The notes under the pieces are model-generated. The model saw only the letters and a program-made list of their open reading frames with translations, ran no database searches and had not been told where the DNA came from. Made by a program: the position numbers and the translations under genes. Of a DNA stretch of 64,000 bases, positions 22,441 through 33,720 are shown in pieces; positions within the stretch are counted from its first letter, which is position 1; the number at the start of each line of letters is the position of its first letter. Source of the stretch: Meconema thalassinum. Taxonomy: Eukaryota; Arthropoda; Insecta; Orthoptera; Tettigoniidae. The DNA is taken from positions 292,804,526 to 292,868,525 of the forward strand of contig OX336388.2 of the NCBI GenBank assembly GCA_946902985.2, given 5' to 3'.

Positions 22441-23400
22441 AGAATCTACAAGGTTTTTCGAAATTAGCCTGGTGAAATAACTTTGTGTGGAACATGTGCT
22501 TGCACTACTGCCTTATTTTTCTGACTGGCAGGTGAATAGGATCAGATACTTTGATGTTAAGTTTGAGTATGCCGTGGCACTCCACTACCAACCAGATCCA
22601 CACAGCGAGGTACACCGCAAAGCTGACCTAAACTCTATAGAAAGAGCTGGGCTAGCTATAAGGAATAAGGATCGAGTATAGAAAGGCGGCAAAGAATTTT
22701 TCAATTACATGAAGTGCTGAAGAAAAGTGGGTCCTAGTTTAGATGCAAATCCACAAGAGACTTCCAAGGACACATCTATGTGTTTCCAGCTGTGGAGGAG
22801 ATTACTTGCTTCTCTTATGAGGAAATAGTTGGGAGACATAATGGCCCAGAAGTTATCCGTAGGGGGCAACTTAAGTTTGCATTCAATTATAACACTGTAT
22901 AGTTGTGTTTATCACCAATTTTATAATTTACGTAGTGAATACGTTGTCATTCAACTTAATATGTATATTTTTTAAGTAATAAATTGTTTTACAGATTTTT
23001 TCACTATCGGCAGTTTTATTTAAATATGATCTGATATTTCTAGGAGTAGCCCAGAGTCCTAAATAATGGCCCCTTTCACCCTACAGTTCATCTGAATAGG
23101 ATTAGTCATAGAAATGAAAGAGTGATCCTATTCACCCCACCTGGTGGGGGATCACGAACTTAATTAGGTATATGAACTTAATTTTTCGGGATAGAGGCAT
23201 ATTTACTAAAAATAGGCTATGCAATCTACTGATGCGGGCTCATGTTTCAATTAAAAGAACACGAAATAAAGTTCAGTGGTTCAAAAGTTGCAGACAGTCA
23301 AAATTCAAATGTGATCCCATTCATCTCGTTTTACGGTACTAGTGTCGATGACAGATAAATCAGAGCACTCACTTCACATCGCTAAGAACCTTCAAGAGTA
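22441..23400 (+). other. Unassigned sequence with a possible degraded coding fragment
   Basis: A 64-codon frame at 22487-22681 (…LPYFSDWQ…YQPDPHSEVHRK…) and sequence near 22760-22880 that reads like protein (FPAVEEITCFSYEE) hint at an old gene or transposon ORF with frameshifts. I do not recognise the family. The remainder is AT-rich. Confidence 0.3.
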
Positions 23401-23401
23401 T

Positions 23402-23915
23402 TTTGGTTGGTTGGTTCCTTAGTTTAGGAGCTCCGGCTACGTGGTCATGTAGCCCCGTGTACTTTGGGTTTGTGTAGAATCTGTCTGATAACCGGTGTTA
23501 ATTGTGATGACTGTATTGGTGTGTGTTATCTGCCTTGATTCAAGTAAGGACTGCAGATAATAATTTCAAGTAATTTCTACTTTTGCTACCAAATGCTACC
23601 GTCCACGGCACCTAGCTTGCGGACTTGGCTACTAGATGGCATCGCAGTCAGCACGTTGGAAGTAATAGAGCGTTACCAATTTTAATCTAAGCTGCACATT
23701 TTGGCTTCACACAAGAGTAGTTAGTGGAAGATTCTTTAACATGACATAAATCTATGACTTGGGACCGCCGCGCCGGCTTTACTTCCCCTCCAAAGGAAGG
23801 CATACTGAGGGATTTTTAACGCTCTTAAAAAATCCAACTTCAGCCGGGTTTGAACCTGCGATCTTGGGCATAGAAGCTCAGCATGCTACCAACTACGCCA
23901 CCGAAGCAACGTGCT
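23402..23915 (-). repeat. tRNA-derived SINE, copy 1 of a 4-copy family
   Basis: On the minus strand it starts with a tRNA-like head (A box GGCGTAGTTGGTAGCATGC, B box GGGTTCAAACC), then GGAGGGGAAGTAAAGCCGGC, and ends in a TTAGGAACCAACCAA-type tail. It aligns along its length with 30236-30725 and 47435-47812. It appears inserted into the hairpin-ended element at 23916-24722. Confidence 0.75.
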
Positions 23916-24722
23916 ATACGGATATTAAACACGAATATGAGGTGCCCTTTGCTATTGCTACCTCTGTACCAAATTTCGTTCAATTCGGTTTCACCGTGTT
24001 TGAAAAGATAGGGGGAAACGATTTGCACACATACATGGCCGCCATCCGCAAATTATTGGACAGATGATTTTGTTGTTTGGTCAAGGGATTTTTTATACAT
24101 AAAGGTATAATGTTGCAAAATTTGGTCGAGATCGAATGATTAGGTTGGTCGTAATTTGATTCAAGCTTTTAACATTTTTGTGACCGCCATTACGTATTCG
24201 TCAAGATGGCGGCGATATAAAACATGACACTGGAGAGCCCCTTGGTAGTGCTATCTTTGTACCAAATTTAGTTCAATTAGGTTTCACAGTGTTTGAATTG
24301 ATAGGGGGAATCGATTTGCACACATACATGGCCGCAATCTGCAAACTATTGGGCTGATGACCTTGTAGATTAGTCAAAAGACCCTCGCCATATAAATATA
24401 TGTTGATGCAAAATTTGGTAGAGATCGGATGATTAGGTTAGTCGTAATTTGATTTAAGCGATAAACATTTGTGTGGCCACCATTACGTTTCCGTCATGAT
24501 GGCGGCGATATAAAACATGACACTGAGGTGCCCTTTGCTAGTTCTATCTCTGTACCAAATTTTGTTCTATTCGGTTTCACCGTGTTCGAATTCATAGAGG
24601 GTGGGGGACAGACATTCAGAGTACACACAGACCCACATGCAGACATACAATTTTTCGCCCTGAGTGGATCTCATAAGTCTACTTTCATTTTTTGTAAAAA
24701 CAGAAAGTAGGCTAAAAACAGG
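23916..24722 (-). mobile_element. Hairpin-ended element, core type C (partial)
   Basis: The right end on plus reads GAGTGGATCTCATAAGTCTA then a hairpin ending AGAAAGTAGGCTAAAAA, the 5' terminus of the family in reverse. The core has about two reiterations of a roughly 290-bp unit containing TTCGGTTTCACCGTGTT and ATGGCGGCGATATAAAACAT. The left end is cut by a SINE. It matches 28048-28697 in the opposite orientation. Confidence 0.55.
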
Positions 24723-25059
24723 CCTGGTTGATGTTCGGATCAAAGACACACCGAGGGCTTACATTTGCAATATGCTATAGACTTAATTAAATGTAGAGAA
24801 TCGAGAAATACATTAACAAGTAGTTCCGTGACGAACTAAAGACCCCACTTTTCTTGAAATCTGAGATTCATGCCTATCTACAATAATTACGAAATCAGTT
24901 TGCTAATACTAACATTTCTAACATTTGAAATACACTTGAAATAGTGTAGTCTCGTAGAGTAACTTACTACAGTTGGCAGCCCTGGAGGCTCTTTAGAATA
25001 CGCATAGTCATATCTCTTGTAGTACACATAGTAATACGAAATTTGGTTGAAATGCTAAT

Positions 25060-25255
25060 GATGTTGTTGGTTTTACGTCCCTTTTAACTACACTGGCTTT
25101 TAGAGGCGCTGGGTGGCTGGAATTACGCCCCGAAGGTTATCTTTAACGTGCCAGTAAATCTACTGACACGGCTCCCTCGCATTTGCGCACCCTGACTGTG
25201 CCAGGATACGAACCTGCAACCTTGGGCCCTGCAAAGCGAGAACGTTACCAATCGA
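25060..25255 (-). repeat. tRNA-derived SINE
   Basis: On the minus strand a tRNA-like head (GGTTGCAGGTTCGTATCCTG) leads into GTGCCAGTAAATCTACTGACA-like sequence (read on plus) and ends in a GGACGTAAAACCAACA-type tail. I associate this tail with SINEs of polyneopteran insects; that is from memory and uncertain. Confidence 0.6.
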
Positions 25256-25562
25256 TAGAATAGAAGTTACATGCATTTAGAAATTAGACTTATAAGCGGG
25301 CTTAGAATCATATGGGCAGCACTTGCATGTATGGACTTCTGAGAATTAATCTGGAATGTTATTGTCTGTATGTGTGCCAATTTTGGAATAGTTCGCATAC
25401 ATAACTTCTGAGATATACAACATAGAGCTCAAATTTCAATTGCGATTTTTCAGCAGTTGGTAGCACTGACGTTAATTTCAAATATGGCTGTGAGATATTC
25501 AGGTATAGATCTTTACTCTAACCAAATAAGGTTTTGATAGCTGCAGCCGTTGGGGAGTTGAT

Positions 25563-25567
<5 letters not shown>

Positions 25568-25653
<86 letters not shown>

Positions 25654-25655
25654 AC
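25568..25655 (+). repeat. Compound microsatellite (CA)n(GA)n(GACA)n
   Basis: About 20 CA, then about 15 GA, then four GACA units. Small frames on both strands across it are artefacts. Confidence 0.95.
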
Positions 25656-25677
25656 GACAGGCATAAGAACAGACATA

Positions 25678-27142
25678 CACACATCAAAAAAAGTTTTGCA
25701 TCACCTCGGTTCCCAGATCTCCGGCATATAGACGTTGACTGTGTATATTGTATCCAAGATACAGTCCCTTTGACTGTTCATAGATGTCACTAAAACTGCT
25801 CAAAGATGTAAACAACCATGCATGAGCAGGGCCTATTAGACGGAGGGGGTACGACAGCCGATCAGTTCCAGTCATTCCACCAGGACGAAGGTACGCTGCT
25901 CATGTTGTCTGTAGTTCTACCATGCCTAGAAGGTCAATACCGCAGTTCGATCGCGTCCGCATTGTTACTTTGTGTCAAGAAGGGCTCTCAACAAGGGAAG
26001 TTTCCAGGCGTCTCAGAGTGAACCAAAGCGATGTTGTTCGGACATGGAGGAGGTACAGAGATACAGGAACTGTCGATGACAGGCCTCGCTCAGGCCGCCC
26101 AAGGGCTACTACTGTAGTGGATGACCGTTACTTACGGATTGCCGCTCGGAGGAACCCTGACAGCAATGCCACCATGTTGAATAATGCGTTTCGTTCAGCC
26201 ACAGGACGTCGTGTTTCAACTCAAACTGTGCGCAATAGGCTGCATGATGCGCAACGTCACTCCCGACGTCCATGGCGAGGTCCAGCTTTGCAACCCCGAC
26301 ACCATGCAGCGCGGTACAGATGGGCCCAACAACATGCTGAATGGACCCCACGGAATTGGCATCACGTTCTCTTCACCGATGAGTGTCGCATATGCCTTCA
26401 ACCAGACAATCGTCGGAGACGTGTTTGGAGGCACCCTGGTCAGGCTGAACGTCTTAGACACACTGTCCAGCGAGTGCAGCAAGGTGGTGGTTCCCTGATG
26501 TTTTGGGGTGGCATTATGTGGGGCCGACGTACGCCACTGGTGGTCATGGAAGGCTCCGAAACGGCTTTACGATACCTGAATGACATCCTCCGACCCATAG
26601 TGCAACCATATCGGCAGAATATTGGAGAGGCATTTGTCTTCATGGACGACAATTCTCGACCTCATCGTGCACATCTTGTGAATGCGTTCCTTCAAGATAA
26701 CGACATCGCTCGACTACAGTGGCCAGCATGTTCGCCAGACATGAACCCTATCGAACATGCCTGGGATATGTTGAAAAGGGCTGTTTATGGACGTCTTGAC
26801 CCACCAACCACTCTGAGAGATTTACGCCGAATTGTCGTTGAGGAGTGGGACAATTTGGACCAACAGTGTCTTGATGAACTTGTGGATAGTATGCCACGGC
26901 GAATACAGGCATGCATCAATGCAAGAGGACGTGCTACTGGGTATTAGAGGTAGTGGTGTGTACTGCAATCTGGACCACAAATGCTGAAAGTCTAGCTGTA
27001 TGATGGTACAACATGCAATGTGTGGGTCTCATGAGCAATAAAACGAGCTGAAATGTTGTTTGTGTTGATCTCTATTCCCTTTGTATTTAACGGTTCCGGA
27101 ACTCTTGGAACCGAGGTGATGCAAAACCTTTTTTGATGTGTG
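25678..27142 (+). mobile_element. Complete Tc1/mariner element (1465 bp), copy 1
   Basis: Inverted termini begin CACACATCAAAAAAAGTTTT and continue GCATCACCTCGGTTCC. TA dinucleotides flank both ends (25676-25677 and 27143-27144). It carries one intact transposase. A second copy of exactly the same length is at 60339-61803 on the opposite strand. Confidence 0.92.
25922..26947 (+). CDS. Tc1-family transposase (DD34E)
   Basis: 341 residues, the usual Tc1 transposase length, with an ATG 244 bases inside the element. The N-terminus is a paired-like double helix-turn-helix (CQEGLSTREVSRRLRVNQSD, then STQTVRNRLHDA) joined by an AT-hook-like GRPRAT. The catalytic triad is D in LFTDECR, D in FMDDNSRPHRA and E in MNPIEHAWD with 34 residues between the last two, so DD34E. 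It catalyses cut-and-paste transposition into TA. No stop or frameshift, and only four residue differences seen from the copy at 60534-61559, so it may be or recently have been active. Confidence 0.92.
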   Translation: MPRRSIPQFDRVRIVTLCQEGLSTREVSRRLRVNQSDVVRTWRRYRDTGTVDDRPRSGRPRATTVVDDRYLRIAARRNPDSNATMLNNAFRSATGRRVSTQTVRNRLHDAQRHSRRPWRGPALQPRHHAARYRWAQQHAEWTPRNWHHVLFTDECRICLQPDNRRRRVWRHPGQAERLRHTVQRVQQGGGSLMFWGGIMWGRRTPLVVMEGSETALRYLNDILRPIVQPYRQNIGEAFVFMDDNSRPHRAHLVNAFLQDNDIARLQWPACSPDMNPIEHAWDMLKRAVYGRLDPPTTLRDLRRIVVEEWDNLDQQCLDELVDSMPRRIQACINARGRATGY

Positions 27143-27217
27143 TACATTTTCCCGGATTGATCTCATAAGTCTACTTTTTCCTCATTTTTGCAAAATGAGA
27201 AAATTAGGCTAAAAAAT

Positions 27218-27944
27218 TGAACATTCCTCCGTGAAACTGTCTAGCCTTGATTCAAGCTTTGTTTGACACGTCTCGCAAAAGTTCGTTAGTTAATTTTAAC
27301 TCTAGGTACTTCAAATTTAAGGAAATATTCTCACATCTACAATTTGTGCCAAGAAACTTCAAACTCTCGCGCTCATGTTAGTGCCGTGGCTGTAGGAAAC
27401 CACAATGTATTTTTGACGCCCTGCAATAAAATGTAGCAGACCGCGTCGCTGAATAACTATTTGTGATGGTAGTGTCGTGACCTTCAATGGTTTCAATAAT
27501 ATTGAGGTAGATAGAGTTGGTGGCGCTTGGACATTCAGACTCATATGATCTTTGGTTTTGCGCGTTCTTACTCTTTGTTGTGTGTTACAATCGATCTCTA
27601 TGTTACATGTTTGAATCTGACCTTTTCTTAAGGGAAATAACAGGTGCGTGCAATTCCCATTGATTTGCCGTCCCTTATCATATAAAGAAATAATAGTACG
27701 CAGGATACATTAATATCAACGTGGGCCACGAATCACGCACACAATGACGTAAACAGCAGTGTTGCCAATACAACATAATTTACATTTCATAATACATTTG
27801 AAAAGATACTGTTCGAAAAAATACTATGATATCCACAAAGGGCTTTATAATTTTTTTAGACCAATTATATGGTAAGGATTATTTTTAATTGACATTGGAT
27901 TCGCTAAACGCATTCCGTTTAGTAAAAATAGCTTATGTCTAAAT
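27218..27944 (+). other. Intergenic sequence without a gene
   Basis: AT-rich sequence with no supported ORF or repeat; the 61-codon minus frame at 27359-27544 has no recognisable feature. Confidence 0.4.
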
Positions 27945-28020
27945 CAGGGGAGCCCAAACTTTTTAAACTTAGGGCCACATTGTAAATAGTTGGGGGACCT
28001 TGCGGGCCAATAACACTCCA

Positions 28021-28035
28021 GGGGGGGGGGGGGGG
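28021..28035 (+). repeat. Poly-G run
   Basis: About 15 consecutive G inside the hAT MITE; possible quadruplex or assembly-length uncertainty. Confidence 0.8.
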
Positions 28036-28047
28036 CGGGTATGGAAT

Positions 28048-28697
28048 TAGCCTTTTCCGATATTTGCAAAAAATGAAAGTAGACTTATGAGATCAACACA
28101 GGGCGAAAAATTGTGTGTCTGTGTGTGAGAATGTGTGTGAGTGTGTGTTAGTGTGTGTACTCTGAATGTCTGTCCCCCCTATCAATTCGAACACGGTATA
28201 ACCGAATTGAACGAAATTTGGTACAGAGGTAGCACTAGTAAGGGGCACCTCAGTGTCATGTTTTATATCGCCGCCATTGACGGAAACGTAATGGCGGCCA
28301 CCCAAATGTTCAAAGCTTAAATCAAATTACGACTAACCTAATCATCAGATCTCTACCAATTATTGTAACTTTATACCTTTATGCATGAAGAATATTTTGA
28401 CCAAACTACAAGGTCATCAGCCCAATATGTGCGGATGGCGGCCATGTATGTGTGCAAATCGATTCCCCCTATCAATTCAAACACGGTGAAACCGAATTGA
28501 ACGACATTTGGTACAGAGGTAGCACTAGCAAAGGGCACCTCATATTCTTGTTTAATATCCGTCTAGCACGTTGTATTTCAACAAGCTACTACAACCAACA
28601 TTCAATTATACTCCTTGAAAAGGACAAAGAGTTATAACAATACGCATGAATTTAGGAGAAAGTAGGCTATATGTTCTTTACTGAACATCTTGTTTAA
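28048..28697 (+). mobile_element. Hairpin-ended element, core type C (near complete)
   Basis: Starts TTAGCCTTTTCCG, a loop, then AAAGTAGACTTATGAGATC, followed by a TG run and CCCCCCTATCAATTCGAAC. Ends AGAAAGTAGGCTATATGTTC and TGAACATCTTGTTT. About 1.3 core units match those at 23916-24722. Confidence 0.6.
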
Positions 28698-29082
28698 ATA
28701 TTAGGTGAAATATGGTGAGTTTTGTGGCTGTCTGAGCTTAGTTTTGTCAGTATTGTTGCAGTTTTCTATGTTTATTTTTAGTGGATAGAAAATAAAACAC
28801 TAAATATAAATGTAGGCCTACATATTTTTAATAAATCCCTTTAAAATAGAAGTACGATGATATTCAATACACACACAGCATGAATGAAAAAGAGTGAGTA
28901 TTTATGTTCATTTGATACAATTATTAATCTAATTATGAAATAAAGTTCATAATAATTTAGTGTAGTGCGACGACTGGAACTGCCTTGTGTAGGGGTCCAG
29001 TTGGCTTTAGTTGGCGGGCGTGGAGCGGCGGGCCGGAGAAAATAGTCTCGTGGGTCGTAGGTTGGACAGTCCTGGTCTAAAC

Positions 29083-29597
29083 GATTGTATCCATTTTGCG
29101 TTTATCATTGCGCAACACTAAGGCTTTCTCAAGACTTCGAGGATGACTAATACAAAACTGAAAGAAAGCAAAACTGAAAAATAGTTTTAAAATGTTTTGG
29201 GAGAAAGTTCCAAAGCACATGACATTGTGATGTCTGTAAGCTCGTAGTGCTGAGACACGCGAGTAATGAAGTGAGCGAGCGACGAAGTTGTTAAAAGAAT
29301 GGAACAGGCGCGACGGCTTCTCAAAGGAGTGGAGACAGTTGTTAGGGAAGATCGTTGGAGAATGGAAAGAAATACAGTAATTGATGACATGGAGCACTTC
29401 TGTGGCACAAGGGGTTGGTTAGTTTCTATCATATTTCACCACTGTTCCTTTATTTTTACATAGACTCCAATTAAAATGAGGCGAGTGAAAAGCACAGATA
29501 CAGAAACAATTGTGTAGGCCTTACACAACGGCAAGACCCGATATAACTACCGCTCGGCCAGTTTCTGTCATTCCCAGGGCATGAGTCATCTTCAACA
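29083..29597 (+). other. Intergenic sequence without a gene
   Basis: The minus-strand frames of 106 and 81 codons (29077-29432) overlap each other and show no domain. No repeat recognised. Confidence 0.35.
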
Positions 29598-29634
29598 AAA
29601 GTTTGATGCTTTTCAGTCGGTCAACATGATTGTA

Positions 29635-30063
29635 GAGGCTACGGTGGCGTAGTTGGTAGCATGCTGAACTGCTGTGTCCAAGATAGCGGGTTCAATCCCG
29701 GCCAAAGTCGTCGGATTTTTTAAGAGCGTTAAAAATCCTTCAGTATGCCTTCCTTCGGAGGGGAAGTAAATCCGGCGGTCCCATGTCATAGATTTATGGC
29801 ATGTAAAAGATCCTTCCACAGACTAAACATGTGCGAAGCTAAATTGTTAGGTTAGATTTCGTCGGAACGCTCTAGCAAAGTTCCAACGTACACCACTAGG
29901 TATCATTGATATCTGTTAGCGAAAGTTGGAATTATTTGAAATTGAATGGAACTTGTAGCTCACCCTAAGAGTGTCCGCTGGAAGCAGCTACAGACTCAGG
30001 CGAGCCGAACATGTCCTCGGACACTCCCGGCACTAAAAGCCATACGATAAATAAATGAATTAC
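29635..30063 (+). repeat. tRNA-derived SINE inside the foldback arm
   Basis: Head GGCGTAGTTGGTAGCATGCT with B box GGGTTCAATCCC, then the shared GGAGGGGAAGTAAA body. The 3' part differs from the other family members and ends in ATACGATAAATAAATGAA. A flanking duplication is visible as ATGATTGTA and AAGATTGTA. Confidence 0.7.
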
Positions 30064-30235
30064 AAGATTGTACCCAAATAAGATGGGTTAATCCTAATCC
30101 TTAAAAAAAATACATAAATACACGTGCATGACCAGTTTCGATCGTCAAGCGATCATCATCAGATCCATTACACTTAAGCTATAAAATCTATGTTTGAAAA
30201 TATTGGTGAAAATATTTACAATATGTACACTTATT

Positions 30236-30725
30236 TAGTAGCATGCTGAGCTTCTATGGCCAAGATCGCGGGTTCAAACCCTGCCAAAGTCGTCGGTTAT
30301 TTTAAGAGCGTTAGAAATCCATCAGCATGCCTTCCTTCGGAGGGGAAGTAAAGCCGGCGGTCCCATGTCATGGATTTATAGCATGAAAAATAACCTTCCA
30401 CTAATTACAATTGTGGAAGCTAAATTTGCAGGTTAGAATTGATAACGCTCTATTAGTTCCAACGTTCGCCGCCAGGTGCTGACTACGATGCCATCTGGTA
30501 GGCAAGTCCGCAAGCTAGATGTCGTGGACGGTAGCATTTGGTAGCGAAAGTAGGAACTACTTGATATTACCGCCTGCAGTCCTTACTTGAATTAAAAACA
30601 TATAACACACACTAATACAGCAATCACAATTAACACCGGTTGTCAGACAGATTCTACACACACCCAAAGTACACGGGACTACATGACCACGTTGTCGCAG
30701 CCCCTAAACTAAGGAACCAACCAAT
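30236..30725 (+). repeat. tRNA-derived SINE, copy of the 4-copy family
   Basis: The best preserved full-length copy of the family seen on minus at 23402-23915 and plus at 47435-47812. The A-box region is partly lost at the start; B box GGGTTCAAACCC; tail CTAAGGAACCAACCAA. Confidence 0.75.
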
Positions 30726-31915
30726 GTATTGTACAGGCTACTTATCCGGTTGAGTCTTGCGCTGTCCTATTGAGAGCAGTTCACTTGGTCACTGTTTGCA
30801 CTCGACTGAAGAGAAATTCCTGTGTGTGAGGGTCCGTTATCTCGTTGGGATGTTCCTCCTCTCGCATTCCAATATGAATTGACCATTTACAACAACCACA
30901 TATTCACTCCAAATTCCGGAGGTCAATCACCACTTCCAGTATCTCAACAAAACATCACATAGACCATAACTAACAAATATTGACGAGTTGCATTATCTCA
31001 TCTAATACCGCTACTAAATAAGTGTGTATATTGTAAATATTTTCACCCATACTTTCAGACATCCCTTCCTATATTATTTTGCTAAGGTCCCATTCCAGTT
31101 TTGAACCGAAAATAAGGTCCCATTAACACCAACCTACACATATGGGGTACCTGCAGGTTCAGCATAACGCACTCACTTAGTCTTTAAATGCCTCACAATT
31201 AAATAAATACCTTAAAAATGTATATTTACAATGAAATAATCAAAAAATGCAACATGGTAACTATGGTAACAGAATCTCACAGGTCCATCTATTTCTGTAA
31301 GACGCAATGCAATTCCAATTATTACATTACTGTGAAAGTTTCCAGACGGTTATAAGGTTATCACTGAACCAAATTAAGCTGTAAAATTCATCAATACATA
31401 CAGTATAATGAGCTTAAGGGGGTCAAGGGGCACTCTAGAATTTTTTCACGCAATTTTCCCGTGTTAGTGTGGTACGAAAGGTCTTTTTCGCCCGACTATA
31501 AAGGGTTTCCGAAAACCACATTTAAAGGCCCTTAAATTAGCAGTGTCTGTGATATTCCCAGAAAACTAACTTCGCTCTGATATACCTATAAAGGAATGAC
31601 AAACCCCTAACCACTGCACCAGTAGCTCAATTGATAAAGTCTGATTATTCATACCAAGGATAAATCAGTCATAGCATTCATGATTGAGATTTTGCTAAGC
31701 GTACTCTTTACGAGTAGAACATTCGCGGAAGCCACGACGGGTAATGCTAGTAGATTTTATAGCCTAAGTGTAATAGAACTGATGATGATCGCTTGACGAT
31801 CGAAACTGGTCATCTAAGTGTATTTATTAATCTCATGTGTTTTTTTTTCAGGATTAGGGAATTGGGTACAATCGTGTTGACCGACTGGAAAGCACCAAAC
31901 CTTTGTTTACGTTGG

Positions 31916-32439
31916 CAACACTGAAAATGGCTTCAAACACCATGATCTTCTTTAACAATGGTGTTCGATATCCGAAATAACAATACATATTTTGAAATTT
32001 TGCTCTGTCTATTGAACCACTATATTTGTAAGTAGAACTAGCCGCTACGCCACCAACTGTACCAACTGAGGCGGAGTGCTGACAGGCAGCTCGTTACAAT
32101 ATTAATGGTGGTAGCACTTGTTGCAGTTGGCTCGGCGCCATGTTCAACAAGTTGGACGCTCTCGCCAACAAGTAGGCCTGCACACAGTGATAGTGGCGAA
32201 CATTAACCGTGTTGATGCCGAGCTTTTGATGGGTGTTAAAAATGCTAACTTTAGTGAAATTACAAGTTTTCCCGTAGCAGGTAAATACCGTATAGGCTAT
32301 TATAAGATGCCGGAGGCTGGAATGCGCCTAATCGTGGCGTGTGTAACGAGGTGTGGTTCCGACCAGAGCGTGGAAGGCCACAGCCCGTCGCTAGAGGGCA
32401 CGCGTGCACGTCACGTGACGGTACAAGGCGAGCAGCAGC
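31916..32439 (+). other. Intergenic sequence without a recognised gene
   Basis: GC content rises after 32100. A 121-codon frame (32118-32483) has no recognisable motif. Could be an old exon or mariner flank; not supported further. Confidence 0.3.
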
Positions 32440-33005
32440 ATGCATCAATCGTCCATCACTGCCAGTCGTATTGCAAACAGTGACATGGAGGCGTCAAACG
32501 AAGAGCAAAGAGGTGTTGTTCGGTTTCTGACAGCGGAAGGAGTAGGGGGAACGGACATTCATCGCCGAATGTCACAAGTGTATGGCGAACACTGCATGCC
32601 CCTTGTAAGGGTCAAGCGTGGCACAAGCGCTTCAGGGAAGGACGGGTGTCGTTAGCCGATGATTCACGGTCTGGGGCACCCCCCTGCATTACCGATGACA
32701 ACGTCCAGCTGGTTGATGCACTCGTTACTCATACGGCCAACACAGTCGCGGCACTCCTGCAGAAATTCATATGGGAGGTTCTCGGCCACCCTCCATCCAG
32801 GCCAGTCCTCTCTCTCTGTGATTACGCCATGTTTGGTGCCCTGAAAAGGGCTCTGCGGGGCCAACGATTCACCTCGGACGCCGACGTCCAGCTGTACGTG
32901 CGGAACTGGTTCACATCGCAGCCCAGGGAATTTTATGAAACAGCCATTCACCGCCTCGTGTCACAGCGGGACAAGTGCCTCAACAGCCAGGGCCAATACT
33001 TCTAA
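32440..33005 (+). pseudogene. Mariner-type transposase relic, internally deleted
   Basis: The first frame (32440-32655) has a helix-turn-helix like that of mariner transposases (RGVVRFLTAEGVGGTDIHRR). After a one-base shift near 32620 the second frame (32646-33005) reads SLADDSRSGAPP, then jumps to GHPPSRPVLSLCDYAMFGAL. The latter is the C-terminal block that normally follows the catalytic core and carries the last Asp-type motif (usually HPPYSPDL). The central catalytic part is absent. CGTTACTTTTTGAACGCACC just downstream (33042-33062) may be the end of the right inverted repeat. Non-functional. Confidence 0.65.
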
Positions 33006-33179
33006 CATACAGGTACCGGTTTCTGTAATTATGCCTCCAGCTCGTTACTTTTTGAACGCACCTTATAGTTGCTACATTGAAACGGAGTGGTCAGGATGCA
33101 GGGACGCAGTACTAGAAGTAGCAAACGCATGTCTTGGGACAATAGTGTGTAAGGACAAGGAAAAGGGCGCATCCTGGTC

Positions 33180-33720
33180 GAATGACATAAGTGAAGTCTG
33201 CTTGTAAAAGTAAAAAGAAGGCTTACAAAACGTGGCTTCAATCAAGGAATCCGCAAAGGAAAGGAACAGAACAAAAACAAATAATTGAGTCTAAAACGAA
33301 ATCATGGGAGGAATTTGGAGATAAATTACAATAGTAGCTCAATAGACAGGAAAACCTTTCTGGAGTATTATAAATAATGTTAGAAATGGAGGAGAAAGAG
33401 AAATAGACAGTGTTTTGGGAAACTCATTGTAGACACCTAGGAAGCGCTGGGAAGATGGCAGGAATACTTCGAAAACTTGCTAAATGTTATTGGAGAGTTA
33501 TCTGCATGGGGAGAATGAAAACGGGAACAGAATTACCCTTGAGGAAGTACAGAGGAAGTTAGATATAATCAACAGTGCCACAAAGTCACAGGGGTAGATG
33601 AAATTTGGCCAGAAATGGTTGCAAAGGTTAATCGAATTGGCATGGGTTTTAGGAAATACACCCTCCTACTGACAAAGGCGGTAATCACCCCAATTTATAA
33701 GCAAAGTAAAAGAAAAGATT
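33180..33720 (+). pseudogene. LINE fragment, endonuclease-RT linker region (plus strand)
   Basis: Translated across several frameshifts it gives KSKKKAYKTWLQSRN, TFWSIINNVRN, WEDGRNTSKTC-like, ITLEEVQRKLD and ATKSQG.DEIWPEM. These blocks typify the stretch between endonuclease and reverse transcriptase in RTE-like non-LTR elements. It ends where the RT should begin. Heavily decayed. Confidence 0.55.

Larger units (their letters stand above)
24815..27217 (-). mobile_element. Hairpin-ended element, core type B, with nested SINE and Tc1
   Basis: Left end ACAAGTAGTTCCGTGACGAACT is the family 3' hairpin in reverse. Right end GATCTCATAAGTCTACTTTT then AAAATTAGGCTAAAAA is the 5' hairpin. A SINE (25060-25255) and a complete Tc1 element (25678-27142) lie inside. 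The CA/GA microsatellite next to the Tc1 site corresponds to the TG run in other copies. Confidence 0.6.
27945..29074 (+). mobile_element. Nonautonomous hAT element (MITE) with 8-bp duplication
   Basis: Ends CAGGGGAGCCCAAAC and, reverse complemented, CAGGACTGTCCAACC. They resemble each other and the ends of the complete hAT at 53563-56926. The flanks GTCTAAAT (27937-27944) and GTCTAAAC (29075-29082) are an 8-bp target duplication with one change. There is no transposase. A hairpin-ended element (28048-28697) is nested inside, so the hAT is the older insertion. Confidence 0.75.
29598..31915 (+). mobile_element. Foldback-type element with about 150-bp inverted ends
   Basis: The left arm (29598-29634 plus 30064-30190) contains CAGTCGGTCAACATGATTGTA, interrupted, then GATTGTACCC and ACCAGTTTCGATCGTCAAGCG. 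The right arm (about 31740-31915) is its reverse complement. The arms enclose mainly AT-rich noncoding DNA and one SINE; another SINE splits the left arm. No transposase frame. The superfamily is not assigned. Confidence 0.6.

Noticed and set aside
25499..25731. Small ORFs over the CA/GA microsatellite
   Set aside because: Pure simple-sequence translation.
29077..29432. 106- and 81-codon minus ORFs as host exons
   Set aside because: Overlapping frames with no motif, and no splice-site or codon support.
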